From positions 39,989 through 103,988 of the forward strand of contig JARGEQ010000051.1 of the NCBI GenBank assembly GCA_029211145.1: a DNA stretch of 64,000 nucleotides, in the 5' to 3' direction. Under the pieces are notes generated by a model. It did no database searches, was not told where the DNA came from, and saw only the letters and a program-made list of their open reading frames with translations. Numbering within the stretch: the first letter of the stretch is position 1; the number at the start of each line of letters is the position of its first letter. Below are positions 1 through 8,438 of the stretch, one piece after another. The DNA is from Marinimicrococcus flavescens (GTDB lineage Bacteria > Pseudomonadota > Alphaproteobacteria > Geminicoccales > Geminicoccaceae). The translations under genes and the position numbers were made by a program.

Positions 1-1
1 T

Positions 2-958
2 CACGGCATGATGGGGGTCTGGCACTCGGACGCCCTCAAGGACCGCAGCGACGCCGTGCTGCACACGCTGGTCGGCCGCCGCGAGGAGCCCACCAGGGAG
101 TTCGCGGAACGCTACGGCTACCGCAGATGGACCCTCGATCTTGCCGAGGCCCTGGCCGATCCGGCGATCGACGCGGTGGTGGTGGCAAGCCCCAGCGAGC
201 AGCACGCGGCCCACGCGCTGGCCTGCATCGCGGCCGGCAAGCCCACCCTTCTCGAGATCCCCATCGCCATGAGCCTGAAGGAGGCCGAGCAGGTAGCACA
301 GGCGGCCGAGACGGCCGGCGTGACGGTGGCGATGTGCCATCCGATGCGCTTTCGCCGCGAGCGCGACCCGCTCGTCGAGCGGCTGCGCGCCGGCGAGGAA
401 AAGCTGCGCCACGTGGCCGGCCGGTTCTTCATCCCCCGGCTCGAGAACATCGGCGCCACCGGCTACCGGCGCTCATGGACCGACAACATCCTGTGGCATC
501 ATTTCTGCCACTTCATCGATCTGGCGAGCTTTCTCTTCGGCGACGTGCCGGTCCGCCGCGTGCAGAGCCACATGAGCGGCCTCCACGAGCGCACCGGCAT
601 CCCGATGGAATGCGTGGTGCTGGTGGAGACGGAGGCCGAGCAGTCCTTTCTGGTGCACGGCAGCTACCATGCGAGCTTCCGGCTCTACGACAAGCTCCTC
701 GTCACCGACCGCGACACCTATCTGTTCGACATCCTCGAGAACAGCCTGCGGACCCGGGAGGGTGTGGCGGCGATCGAGGACGAGAAGACCAACTGCGCCC
801 GCGTCACCCACGATTTTGTCGATGCGCTGCGCGACGGACGAGCGCCGCGCGCCCCGGCAGCCTCGGCGCTGCCCGCCATGCGCATCATCCAGCAGGTCCA
901 GGACGCATGGGACGCCCACCATGGTGCCCGCTCGCTGCCCGGCAGGCCGGGCGGCTGA
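2..958 (+). CDS. Gfo/Idh/MocA-family oxidoreductase, 5' partial
   Basis: NAD(P)-dependent dehydrogenase of the Gfo/Idh/MocA superfamily. The reading frame is open to the window edge. The first residues (HGMMGVWHSDAL) look like the end of the Rossmann glycine loop, so the true start lies upstream. Visible blocks are VVVASPSEQHA, the EIPIAMS segment where the family's conserved E(K/I)P sits, CHPMRF, and SWTDNILWHHFCHFIDL, which carries the catalytic-region histidines. From memory the pattern resembles LigC-type 4-carboxy-2-hydroxymuconate semialdehyde dehydrogenases, but substrate assignment is inference. A TAXI/TRAP uptake system follows about 80 bp downstream on the same strand, so it may act on the imported compound. 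The family call is firm; the role is open. Confidence 0.85.
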   Translation, partial: HGMMGVWHSDALKDRSDAVLHTLVGRREEPTREFAERYGYRRWTLDLAEALADPAIDAVVVASPSEQHAAHALACIAAGKPTLLEIPIAMSLKEAEQVAQAAETAGVTVAMCHPMRFRRERDPLVERLRAGEEKLRHVAGRFFIPRLENIGATGYRRSWTDNILWHHFCHFIDLASFLFGDVPVRRVQSHMSGLHERTGIPMECVVLVETEAEQSFLVHGSYHASFRLYDKLLVTDRDTYLFDILENSLRTREGVAAIEDEKTNCARVTHDFVDALRDGRAPRAPAASALPAMRIIQQVQDAWDAHHGARSLPGRPGG

Positions 959-967
959 GCCGCGGCA

Positions 968-998
968 TTGGCAGGCGGACCCGCAGATGCTAAGGCGC
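968..998 (+). promoter_or_regulatory. Candidate promoter/operator of first TAXI gene (copy 1 of a repeated element)
   Basis: CATTGGCAGG, a 12-nt non-conserved spacer, then TGCTAAGGCGC. The same two blocks with the same spacing recur upstream of the second TAXI gene at 2083-2113. TTGGCA could be a -35; TGC-TAAGGC, starting 17 nt later with its TG at the spacer end, could be an extended -10, although the -10 match is poor. It could equally be a bipartite regulator site. Confidence 0.45.
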
Positions 999-1037
999 GA
1001 CAACGCCAATAGGCCAGAAAACGGGAGGCACCAGAAA

Positions 1038-1979
1038 ATGAAGCGATCCACAGCCTGGATTCTCGCCGGAGCCGCCACGATTGCGCTCGCCGGCACCGCC
1101 AGCGCCGAGACGATCAAGCTCATGACCGGCCCGCAGGGCGGCTCTTGGTATCCGCTGGGCGGGGCCATCAAGAATTTCGTCGAGAAAGACGTTGAGGGCG
1201 CCTCGGTACAGGTGCTGCCGGGTGCCGGCATCGCCAACGTCAAGGGTTTGCAGAGCGAGAAGGCCGATATCGGCTTCGCCAACTCGGTCTCGACCGTCGA
1301 CGCCATCAACGGCAAGCCGCCCTTCGACGAGCCGGCAGTCAATGTCTGCAACGTCGCCACCCTCTACCCGCAGTATTTCCAGGTGGTGGCCCTGGCCGAC
1401 GCCGGCATCGAGACCCCGGCCGACTTCAAGGGCAAGGCGCTGACCACCCAGCCGCGCGGCAACACCGCGGAGGCCATCACCCAGCACATGCTGGAGGCCT
1501 ACGGCCTGAGCTATGACAGCCTCGAGCGGGTGAATTTCGGCTCCTATACCGACGGTGTGGAGCAGATGAAGGACGGCAATACCCAGGGCATGACGTTGGG
1601 CACCACCGCGCCTGCCGGCGCCATCATGGACCTGGCCAGCGCCCGCAAGATCAAGATCGTGCCGATCGAGGGCGAGGGTTTCGCGGCGATGCGCGAGCTC
1701 AACCCCGGCTACAAGAACGTCACCATCAAGGCCGGCACCTATGACGGCCAGAGCGAGGACGTGAAAACGATCGGCTACGCCACCCACGTCATCGCGCGCT
1801 GCGATCTCGACGCCGATTTCGTCTACGCGCTGACCAAGGGCCTGGCCGAGAACGTCGACACCCTCTCCTCGATCGCCTCGGCCATGAAGGGCCTCACCGT
1901 CGAGGCCATGGGCGAGGATGTCGGCGTGCCGATGCACGAGGGTGCTGCCCGCTTCTACAAGGAAAAGGGCGCGATGTAG
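1038..1979 (+). CDS. TAXI-family TRAP transporter solute-binding protein, copy 1
   Basis: Periplasmic substrate receptor of a TAXI-type TRAP transporter (313 aa). A signal peptide ends at about residue 23 (ASA cleavage site), followed by the family's N-terminal block GPQGGSWYPLGGAI and then GKADIGFAN-like and YPQYFQVVAL segments. I chose ATG 1038 because GGGAGG lies 9 nt upstream and the longer open frame has no signal peptide. It is a gapless tandem copy of the next gene (offset 1108 bp, about 42 residue differences by hand count). A GC-rich hairpin follows. The single fused permease downstream of copy 2 presumably serves both receptors. TAXI proteins often bind glutamate or other small acids; the ligand here is unknown. 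Confidence 0.93.
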   Translation: MKRSTAWILAGAATIALAGTASAETIKLMTGPQGGSWYPLGGAIKNFVEKDVEGASVQVLPGAGIANVKGLQSEKADIGFANSVSTVDAINGKPPFDEPAVNVCNVATLYPQYFQVVALADAGIETPADFKGKALTTQPRGNTAEAITQHMLEAYGLSYDSLERVNFGSYTDGVEQMKDGNTQGMTLGTTAPAGAIMDLASARKIKIVPIEGEGFAAMRELNPGYKNVTIKAGTYDGQSEDVKTIGYATHVIARCDLDADFVYALTKGLAENVDTLSSIASAMKGLTVEAMGEDVGVPMHEGAARFYKEKGAM

Positions 1980-1988
1980 CGCCCCACC

Positions 1989-2017
1989 GGCGGGGACGCC
2001 GCCGCAGCGTCCCCGCC
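1989..2017 (+). terminator. Intra-cluster hairpin after TAXI copy 1
   Basis: A perfect 11-bp stem (GGCGGGGACGC / GCGTCCCCGCC) with a 7-nt loop lies 10 nt after the stop of copy 1, followed by a pyrimidine stretch (ACTTCTTCCTCC) rather than a clean U-run. It could terminate partially or protect the receptor mRNA 3' end, both common downstream of binding-protein genes. Confidence 0.55.
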
Positions 2018-2082
2018 ACTTCTTCCTCCGGAAAACCTCGCCCGACCGGAGCGTCGCGCCGGGCCGCCTGCCGGCCCTGCCA

Positions 2083-2113
2083 TTGGCAGGTCATGGAGCA
2101 GGTGCTAAGGCGC
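2083..2113 (+). promoter_or_regulatory. Candidate promoter/operator of second TAXI gene (copy 2 of the repeated element)
   Basis: Same CATTGGCAGG-N12-TGCTAAGGCGC arrangement as at 968-998, while the spacer sequence has diverged. A short dyad CCGAA-CGT-TTCGG at 2119-2131, between this element and the start codon, is absent from copy 1 and could give copy 2 separate control. Confidence 0.45.
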
Positions 2114-2145
2114 CCTCGCCGAACGTTTCGGTGGGAGAAATCTGT

Positions 2146-3087
2146 ATGAAGAAGCTTGTGCCTTCGCTGCTGGCCGGAGCGGCCATGGTGGCGCTCGCCG
2201 GCGCTGCCTCGGCCGAGACCGTGAAGCTGATGAGCGGCCCGCAGGGCGGCTCTTGGTATCCGCTGGGCGGGGCCATCAAGAACTTCGTCGAGAACGCTTC
2301 CGACGGCATCTCGGTGCAGGTGCTGCCGGGTGCGGGCATCGCCAACGTCAAGGGCGTGCAGGCCGGCAAGGCCGATATCGGCTTTGCCAACTCCGTCTCG
2401 ACCGTCGACGCCATCAACGGCAAGCCGCCCTTCGACGAGCCGGCAGTCAATGTCTGCAACGTCGCCACCCTCTACCCGCAGTATTTCCAGGTGGTGGCGC
2501 TGGCCGATGCCGGCATCAAGACGCCGGCCGACCTCGAGGGCAAGGCGCTCAACGCCCAGCCGCGCGGCAACACCGCCGAGGCCATCACCCAGCACATGCT
2601 CCAGGCCCACGGCCTGAGCTACGACAGCATGAGCCGGACCGGCTTCGGCTCCTACACCGACGGTGTGGAGCAGATGAAGGACGGTAATGTCCAGGTGATG
2701 ACGCTGGGCACCACCGTGCCGGCCGGCGCCATCATGGATCTTGCCAGCGCCCGCAAGATCAACCTCGTGCCGATCGAAGGCGAGGGCTTCGCCGCGATGC
2801 GCGAGCTCAACCCCGGCTACAAGAACGTCACCATCAAGGCCGGCACCTATGACGGCCAGAGCGAGGACGTGAAGACCATCGGCTATGCAACCCACGTAGT
2901 CGCGCGCTGCGATCTCGACGCCGAGATCGTCTACGCGCTGACCAAGGGTCTGGCCGAGAACGTCGACACGATGGCCTCGATCGCCTCGTCCATGAAGGGT
3001 CTCACCGTCGAGGCCATGGGCGAGGATGTCGGCGTGCCGATGCACGAGGGTGCTGCCCGCTTCTACAAGGAAAAGGGCGTGATGTAA
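2146..3087 (+). CDS. TAXI-family TRAP transporter solute-binding protein, copy 2
   Basis: Second TAXI-type periplasmic receptor (313 aa, the same length as copy 1). The signal peptide ends at ASA, residue 23. ATG 2146 is preceded by GGGAG about 9 nt upstream; the open frame begins earlier but without a leader peptide. Differences from copy 1 cluster in the signal peptide, residues 50-55, about 126-165 and the helix near 268-275, whereas long DNA stretches (around 2400-2500, 2805-2880 and 3001-3080) are identical to copy 1. That pattern suggests recent duplication or gene conversion with local divergence that might alter ligand preference. The permease gene starts about 60 nt downstream, after a hairpin. 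Confidence 0.93.
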   Translation: MKKLVPSLLAGAAMVALAGAASAETVKLMSGPQGGSWYPLGGAIKNFVENASDGISVQVLPGAGIANVKGVQAGKADIGFANSVSTVDAINGKPPFDEPAVNVCNVATLYPQYFQVVALADAGIKTPADLEGKALNAQPRGNTAEAITQHMLQAHGLSYDSMSRTGFGSYTDGVEQMKDGNVQVMTLGTTVPAGAIMDLASARKINLVPIEGEGFAAMRELNPGYKNVTIKAGTYDGQSEDVKTIGYATHVVARCDLDAEIVYALTKGLAENVDTMASIASSMKGLTVEAMGEDVGVPMHEGAARFYKEKGVM

Positions 3088-3094
3088 CAATCGC

Positions 3095-3122
3095 CGGCGG
3101 GGCGGCTCGGCCCGTCCCGCCG
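3095..3122 (+). terminator. Hairpin after TAXI copy 2
   Basis: Stem CGGCGGG / CCCGCCG, extended inward by a G-U and three GC pairs, followed by ATTTTG. Its sequence is unrelated to the hairpin after copy 1. It lies between the receptor and permease genes and could lower permease expression relative to the receptor. Confidence 0.5.
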
Positions 3123-3147
3123 ATTTTGCAGAAGGCAAGCGACTATC

Positions 3148-5010
3148 ATGCATTACGCCACGCTCGCCAGGCGCGCCATTACGGTCTTGGGCGCCACAAT
3201 GGCGATATTTCATCTCTGGGTCGCCTTCACGGGCGCCCTGGATTCGCTGGTTCTGAGGGCGGCCCATCTGGGCTTTGCGCTGGCCCTCGCCTACATGACG
3301 CTGCCTGCGTGGAAGCGCGACCCCGAGCGTGGCCCCGGCATTCTCGACCTGGTCCTGCTGGTCGCAGCGGTGAGCACCGCGCTCTACCCGATCGTCGAAC
3401 TCGACTATGTCTACGGGCGCATGATCTATGTCGATGATCTGCGGCCGGCCGACTGGATCTTCGGCATCGGCATGATCGTCCTCCTCCTGGAGGCGACGCG
3501 CCGGGCCCTGGGCTTCGCCCTGCCGCTGACCGCCCTGTTGTTCGTCGGTTACGCCGTCTTTCTCGCCGACACCGACCCCGCGGTCCTGCTCGAGCAGCTC
3601 TACGTCTCGACCGAGGGCATCTTCGGCATCCCGACCAGCGTGTCGGCCACCTACGTGATGCTCTTCGTGCTGTTCGGCGCGCTCGTCGAGCGCACCGGCA
3701 CCGGCAAGCTCTTCATGGATTTCGCCCTGGCGCTGACCGGCCATCGGGTCGGCGGGCCGGCCAAGGTCGCCTGCATCACCTCGGGCCTGTTCGGCACCGT
3801 CTCGGGCAGTGCGGTGGCCAACGTGATGACCACCGGCGCCTTCACCATCCCGCTCATGAAGCGGCTCGGCTACCGGCCGGCTTTCGCCGCCTCGGTCGAG
3901 GCGGTGGCCTCGACCGGCGGCCAGATCATGCCGCCGATCATGGGTGCCGCCGCCTTCATCATGGCCGAGTTCCTGGGCGTCCCCTACCTGCAGGTAGCCG
4001 CCTACGCCCTGATCCCCGCCCTGCTCTACTATCTTGCCGTCTATGCCGCGGTGCATTTCGAGGCGCAGCGGACCGGCATGAAAGGCCTGCCCCGCGAGGA
4101 GCTGCCGGGGCTCAAGGAGACCCTGCGCGATCACGGCCATCTGGCGACGCCGCTGGTGGTCGTGCTGGTGACCCTGTTCATGGGGTACAGCGCCGCCTTC
4201 GCGGCCCTCTCGGGCGTGATCAGCGTGATCCCCTCGGCCCTGCTGCGCGCCTCGACCCGCAAATATGTGCGGATCGAGAACATCATCGCAGGCCTGGTCG
4301 ACGGCGCCCGCAACACGATCATGGTGGCGCTGGCCTGCGCCACGGCGGGCATCGTGATCGGCGTGATCTCGCTCACCGGCCTCGGGCTCGACTTCACCAG
4401 CCTCGTGGTGGCGGTCTCGCAGGATACCCTCCTGGTGGCGCTGATCATGACCATGGTGGCCGGCATCATCCTGGGCATGGGGATGCCGACCTCGGCCGCC
4501 TACATCATGCAGGTGGCGCTGCTGGTCCCGGCGCTGGTGAAGCTCGGCGTGCCGCTGCCGGCAGCGCACCTCTTCGTCCTCTACTACGCCATCCTCTCGG
4601 CGATCACCCCGCCGGTGGCGCTGGCCGTCTATGCCGCCAAGGGCATCGCCGGAGGCGGCCTTTGGGAGACGAGCTGGGATTCGGTCAAGCTGGGCTTCAC
4701 CGGCTACATCGTGCCCTTCATGTTCGTCTTCGGCCCCTCCCTCCTCATGCAGGGACCGTGGCACCTGATCGCGCTTGCCGCCGCCAGCGCGGTGGTCGGC
4801 GTGCTGTGCCTCGCGGCAGCGCTCGCCGGCTTCTTCAGGGTGCCGCTGGCGCTCTGGCAGCGGGCGATGCTGGCCGGTGCGGCCTTCGTGCTGATCAATC
4901 CGGGTCTGGTCACCGACCTGATCGGCATCTCCTTGATCGGCGTGGTGCTGGTCTCCTCGCGCCTGCTCCGCCCCGCTGAGGCCGTGGCGGCCCCGGACAG
5001 CGGCAGCTGA
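3148..5010 (+). CDS. TAXI TRAP transporter fused permease (DctQM-type 4TM/12TM)
   Basis: Inner-membrane permease (620 aa) that joins the small DctQ-like and large DctM-like subunits, the usual form for TAXI systems. It drives ion-coupled uptake of the ligand delivered by the receptors. The first ~130 residues hold about four hydrophobic segments; the DctM part follows with YVMLFVLFGALVERTG, the GLFGTVSGSAVANVMTTGAF loop and GGQIMPPIMGAAAFIMAE, all typical of the family, and a second half with MGMPTSAAYIM. ATG 3148 has AGAAGG upstream. It is the third gene of the TAXI cluster and ends directly against the convergent SGNH hydrolase gene. Confidence 0.95.
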   Translation: MHYATLARRAITVLGATMAIFHLWVAFTGALDSLVLRAAHLGFALALAYMTLPAWKRDPERGPGILDLVLLVAAVSTALYPIVELDYVYGRMIYVDDLRPADWIFGIGMIVLLLEATRRALGFALPLTALLFVGYAVFLADTDPAVLLEQLYVSTEGIFGIPTSVSATYVMLFVLFGALVERTGTGKLFMDFALALTGHRVGGPAKVACITSGLFGTVSGSAVANVMTTGAFTIPLMKRLGYRPAFAASVEAVASTGGQIMPPIMGAAAFIMAEFLGVPYLQVAAYALIPALLYYLAVYAAVHFEAQRTGMKGLPREELPGLKETLRDHGHLATPLVVVLVTLFMGYSAAFAALSGVISVIPSALLRASTRKYVRIENIIAGLVDGARNTIMVALACATAGIVIGVISLTGLGLDFTSLVVAVSQDTLLVALIMTMVAGIILGMGMPTSAAYIMQVALLVPALVKLGVPLPAAHLFVLYYAILSAITPPVALAVYAAKGIAGGGLWETSWDSVKLGFTGYIVPFMFVFGPSLLMQGPWHLIALAAASAVVGVLCLAAALAGFFRVPLALWQRAMLAGAAFVLINPGLVTDLIGISLIGVVLVSSRLLRPAEAVAAPDSGS

Positions 5011-5820
5011 TCAGCGGCGGCGGGCGTCCCGGACCTCTTTCGAGGCGCCTGCCGCTGCGCTATTCCCTCCGGCCGCGGCCATGGTCGCGGCCTGCTGCCG
5101 CGGATCCGGAAAGAGATCGGCGATCCGCTCGGCCAGGCAGTGATAGCTGGCATCGGTCATGTGCAGGCCGTCGGCGCCGAGCAGCGTCGCCTCGGTGAAG
5201 GCGCCGCTCGTGAGCCAGTGGCGCATCAGCGTGTAGCGCGACAGGACCGGCACCTGAGCAGCCACCGCCACCTCCTTGAGGACCGGCAGGATCGCGGCGA
5301 TCGATGCATCGCGACGCACCGCCGGCAGCGGCTGCGGATCGAGCAGCACGAGATCGGCCTTGAGCGCCCGGACCCGCCCGATCCCGTCCATCAATCCCGC
5401 ACGGATCGTCTCCGCCGGCACGCCGCGCAGCGCGTCGTTCGTGCCCACTTGCCAGATCACCAGATCCGGGCCATGAGCCGCCACGTCTTCGGCAAAGCGC
5501 GCGAGATTGTCGGCCACCGTCTCGCCACCGACCCCCTCGTTCAGCACCTCGATGCGGGCCTTGGGGAAACGCTGCTCGAGCAGCTGCTCGAGCTGGGCCG
5601 GATAGGTGGCCGAAGGACCCGACGCCCCCACACCCTCGGTGCTGGACGAGCCAATGGCGACAACGGTGAGCGCCCCCTCCTCGAGCAGCGCCGTGCGGCT
5701 CTCGGCCAGGGAGGGAAACGGTCCCCAGCCCGTGGTGGGGGCCGGGCAGTCGCCAGCGCGAGCGGCCGTGGCGCCGAGCAGGAGTGTTGCGGCCGATAAT
5801 GCCACCAGTCGTGAGAGCAA
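5011..5820 (-). CDS. Secreted SGNH/GDSL-family hydrolase
   Basis: Exported serine esterase or deacetylase of the SGNH superfamily (269 aa). A signal peptide ends at about residue 22 (ARA|GD). Block I is GSSSTEG (residues 57-63, nucleophile probably Ser59, with Ser where GDSL proteins have Asp), followed by the conserved Gly in GVGGET, Asn in QVGTND, and the C-terminal DGLH Asp/His pair. The start is TTG at 5820, supported by GGAGG 8 nt upstream. It is transcribed divergently from an OpgC-like membrane acyltransferase with a shared 190-bp gap, so it could remove acyl groups from envelope polymers. That link is inference. Confidence 0.88.
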   Translation of the reverse strand: MLSRLVALSAATLLLGATAARAGDCPAPTTGWGPFPSLAESRTALLEEGALTVVAIGSSSTEGVGASGPSATYPAQLEQLLEQRFPKARIEVLNEGVGGETVADNLARFAEDVAAHGPDLVIWQVGTNDALRGVPAETIRAGLMDGIGRVRALKADLVLLDPQPLPAVRRDASIAAILPVLKEVAVAAQVPVLSRYTLMRHWLTSGAFTEATLLGADGLHMTDASYHCLAERIADLFPDPRQQAATMAAAGGNSAAAGASKEVRDARRR

Positions 5821-6010
5821 GCGTGCGACCTCCGGGAAGCGGAGCTTCGAGATCTAGCGAACAAGCCTGCCACACCTGAACAATTTGTCGTCGCCCGCGA
5901 CGTTCATGATCGGCGCCGGCCGCACCGGCACCCGCAGGTCGCGCCGCGGAACCGGGTGATCCCATCCGTGTTCCATAGGCGCCCTCGAAGCAGGATCACA
6001 GGCACGTAAA

Positions 6011-7216
6011 ATGAGCGCCACGCCAAACCGTATCGTCCTTCTGGATGGTCTGCGAGGATTCTGCCTCGTGTTCATGATGTTGAGCCATCTTGAATTCAGC
6101 GGATTCTATTTCATCAAGAATCTGCACTTTGGCGAGCTCGGCTTCGTGCAGAGCGCTCAAGGGTTCATTTTCCTGTCCGGACTACTGGTCGGCCTTATCT
6201 TCATGAAGCGTCACGAGCGCGCAGGGGCTGCCCAGGTGCGCCGTCGCCTCTGGGGCCGGGCGCTCGAGCTCTATGGCTGGCATATCGGCATCCTGCTGGC
6301 GATCCTCGCCCTGTCCCGCCTGATGCCCGATAGCTGGTTCGTCTGGAACCGCTGGCTGGGCCGCCTCTATGACGGCGGCGATGTCTATGTCGCGGCCGCG
6401 GCGGCGCTGCTCTACCAGCCCTCCTACATGGACATCCTGCCGCAATACATGGCGTATCTGCTGGTCTCGCCACTGCTCATCCAGTTGATCGCCACCGGCC
6501 GGGCGGCCTGGGTGATGGCAGGCTCGGCGGCGTGCTGGCTGGCCGTCCAGCTCGGCGCCCACATGCCGCTGGTGGCGCTGCTCGACGGGCTGTGGATGGG
6601 CGGCGCGACCCTGCAGCCGCGGGCCGCCTTCAACCCGCTGGCCTGGCAGGTGATCTTCGTCTCGGGGCTGGTGGCCGGCGCCCTGGCCGCGCGCGGCGAG
6701 CTCCAGCCACGACGCCTGCTCGACCCGCAGCGGCCGATGCTCTTTCACCTCGCCGTCGGCGGTCTGGTATTCTTCCTCGCGTGGCGGATGGCGATCACCA
6801 CCGGCCTGATCGCCCCCGAGGTGCTCGAACGTTTCCAGGCCTACGAGAACCGCGTCGAGTTCGGCCTCGTGTTCCTGCTGAACTTCGTCGCGCTCGGCTA
6901 TGCGGTGGCCTGGCTGCTGGTGGCGGGCCAGCGCTCGGCGAGCTACGGGCTGCGGGTGGGCGCGACGTTGCTGAACCGCCTCCTGAGCCACCCCTTCCTC
7001 GTGCTCATCGGCGGCTACTCACTCCAGGTCTTCGCGTGGCACGTGGTGGCGGTCTATCTCCTGCGACTGGTCGACTGGCATGTGGGGCCCCTGGCCGAGC
7101 CCCTGAACTCGCTGCTCGCCGTGGCCGCCATCGCCAGCCTCGCCCTTCCGGCCCGCTGGCTGGCCTCGCGCGCGCCGACCCGCCTGGCCGATGCGCCGCA
7201 GCCCTCGCGCAGCTGA
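6011..7216 (+). CDS. OpgC-domain membrane protein (acyltransferase-like)
   Basis: Polytopic inner-membrane protein (401 aa) of the OpgC family. It begins RIVLLDGLRGFCLVFMM, close to acyltransferase-3-like N termini, and has about ten hydrophobic segments up to LLAVAAIASLALP near the C terminus. OpgC proteins transfer succinyl groups onto osmoregulated periplasmic glucans; the alphaproteobacterial homologues are mostly untested. ATG 6011 lies 191 bp from the divergent SGNH hydrolase start. The gene ahead on the same strand is an EEP-family protein 100 bp downstream. The acyl donor and acceptor cannot be read. Confidence 0.8.
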   Translation: MSATPNRIVLLDGLRGFCLVFMMLSHLEFSGFYFIKNLHFGELGFVQSAQGFIFLSGLLVGLIFMKRHERAGAAQVRRRLWGRALELYGWHIGILLAILALSRLMPDSWFVWNRWLGRLYDGGDVYVAAAAALLYQPSYMDILPQYMAYLLVSPLLIQLIATGRAAWVMAGSAACWLAVQLGAHMPLVALLDGLWMGGATLQPRAAFNPLAWQVIFVSGLVAGALAARGELQPRRLLDPQRPMLFHLAVGGLVFFLAWRMAITTGLIAPEVLERFQAYENRVEFGLVFLLNFVALGYAVAWLLVAGQRSASYGLRVGATLLNRLLSHPFLVLIGGYSLQVFAWHVVAVYLLRLVDWHVGPLAEPLNSLLAVAAIASLALPARWLASRAPTRLADAPQPSRS

Positions 7217-7317
7217 GGCCCGCGCCGGCGGAGCCGAAGCACCGCCTCACCCGTTCTGGCCCATGATAGTCTGTTCGTGCGCCCGCCTCCCGCGGGCCGC
7301 CAGCCCGGGAGCCTGCG

Positions 7318-8382
7318 ATGCTGCGCGGCGTGATCTGGATCTTCGCGGCGATCGCCCTCCTCGCCACCCTGCTGCCCGTGACACCCTTCAAGGCATGGTG
7401 GGTGCGGGCGTGGGACTTTCCGCGCGTTCAGGTCGCCTGCCTCATCGTCCTTGTCCTGCTCGCCATGCTGATCTGGCGCCATGGTCTGGGGCTGGTCGAG
7501 GCGGTGCTGGCGGGCCTGCTGGTCCTGGCCCTCGGCCTCCAGCTCGCCCGCATCCTCCCCTACACGCCGCTCTGGTCCAAAGTGGTGGTGGGCTCGGAGG
7601 CCGCCGCCGGCGAGCCCGCACGACGCCTCCGGCTCCTCGCGGTCAATGTCTTGATGAGCAACCGCGAAATCGGCTCCCTACCTCGGGATCTGACCCGCCA
7701 CGACCCCGATCTCGTGCTGGCGCTGGAAGTCGACGAGTGGTGGGTGCAGCGTCTCAGCGAGCTATTGCCCGAGCATCAGCACCGGGTGCTGCATCCGCTC
7801 GACAACACCTACGGCATGGCCCTCTTCTCGCGGCTCGACCTGGTGCACCCGCAGGTGCGCTTCCTGCTGTCGCAGGAGATCCCCTCGATCCGCACCGGCG
7901 TGCGGCTGGAGAGCGGCGAGACGATCACCTTCTACGGCATCCACCCCGAGCCGCCGAGCCCGACCGAGGCCGACAGCTCGCTGCCCCGTGACGCGGAGCT
8001 GGTGATGGTCGGCAAGGAGGCGGCGAAGGAGAGCCGGCCGGTAGTTGTCGCCGGCGATCTGAACGATGTGGCCTGGTCGCACACGAGTCGCCTCTTCACG
8101 CGGATCAGCGGCCTGCTCGACCCGCGGATCGGGCGCGGCTTCTACAGCACCTTCCACGCCGGCTGGCCGGTTCTGCGATGGCCCCTCGACCATGTCTTCC
8201 ACAGCGACCGGTTCACGCTGCGCGAGCTGCACCGGCTGCCTGCTTTCGGCTCGGACCATTTCCCGATCTTCATCGCCCTCGACCTCGTACCGGCGGCGGC
8301 CGCCATGCAGGACGCCGAGGAGGCCGATGAAGAGGACCACCAGGAGGCCGAGGAGACGGTGGAGGAAGCCCGCGAGCCCTGA
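7318..8382 (+). CDS. Membrane-anchored endonuclease/exonuclease/phosphatase (EEP) family protein
   Basis: A 354-aa protein with three N-terminal hydrophobic segments (residues ~5-22, 35-52, 55-76) and an EEP catalytic domain from about 100 to 325. Metal and catalytic motifs seen: LLAVNVL (Asn), LALEVDEWW (Glu), VVAGDLNDVAW (Asp-Leu-Asn) and FGSDHFPIF (Ser-Asp-His). Family members cleave phosphodiesters in nucleic acids, phosphoinositides or sphingolipids; the substrate is unknown here. The last ~30 residues are almost wholly acidic (EEADEEDHQEAEETVEEA), which is unusual. ATG 7318 has GGGAG about 7 nt upstream. Confidence 0.85.
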   Translation: MLRGVIWIFAAIALLATLLPVTPFKAWWVRAWDFPRVQVACLIVLVLLAMLIWRHGLGLVEAVLAGLLVLALGLQLARILPYTPLWSKVVVGSEAAAGEPARRLRLLAVNVLMSNREIGSLPRDLTRHDPDLVLALEVDEWWVQRLSELLPEHQHRVLHPLDNTYGMALFSRLDLVHPQVRFLLSQEIPSIRTGVRLESGETITFYGIHPEPPSPTEADSSLPRDAELVMVGKEAAKESRPVVVAGDLNDVAWSHTSRLFTRISGLLDPRIGRGFYSTFHAGWPVLRWPLDHVFHSDRFTLRELHRLPAFGSDHFPIFIALDLVPAAAAMQDAEEADEEDHQEAEETVEEAREP

Positions 8383-8438
8383 GGACGCCCCCCGGCGCGG
8401 ACCGCGATCTGCACAAGCTCGGCGCCGGTGCGCCTGTC

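Noticed and set aside
968..998. Sigma54 promoter reading of TTGGCA...TGCT
   Set aside because: GG-to-GC spacing is 17 nt; sigma54 needs 10.
1894..4764. 956-codon minus-strand frame
   Set aside because: Shadow of the second TAXI receptor and the permease; repeats the same low-complexity pattern as the antisense of copy 1.
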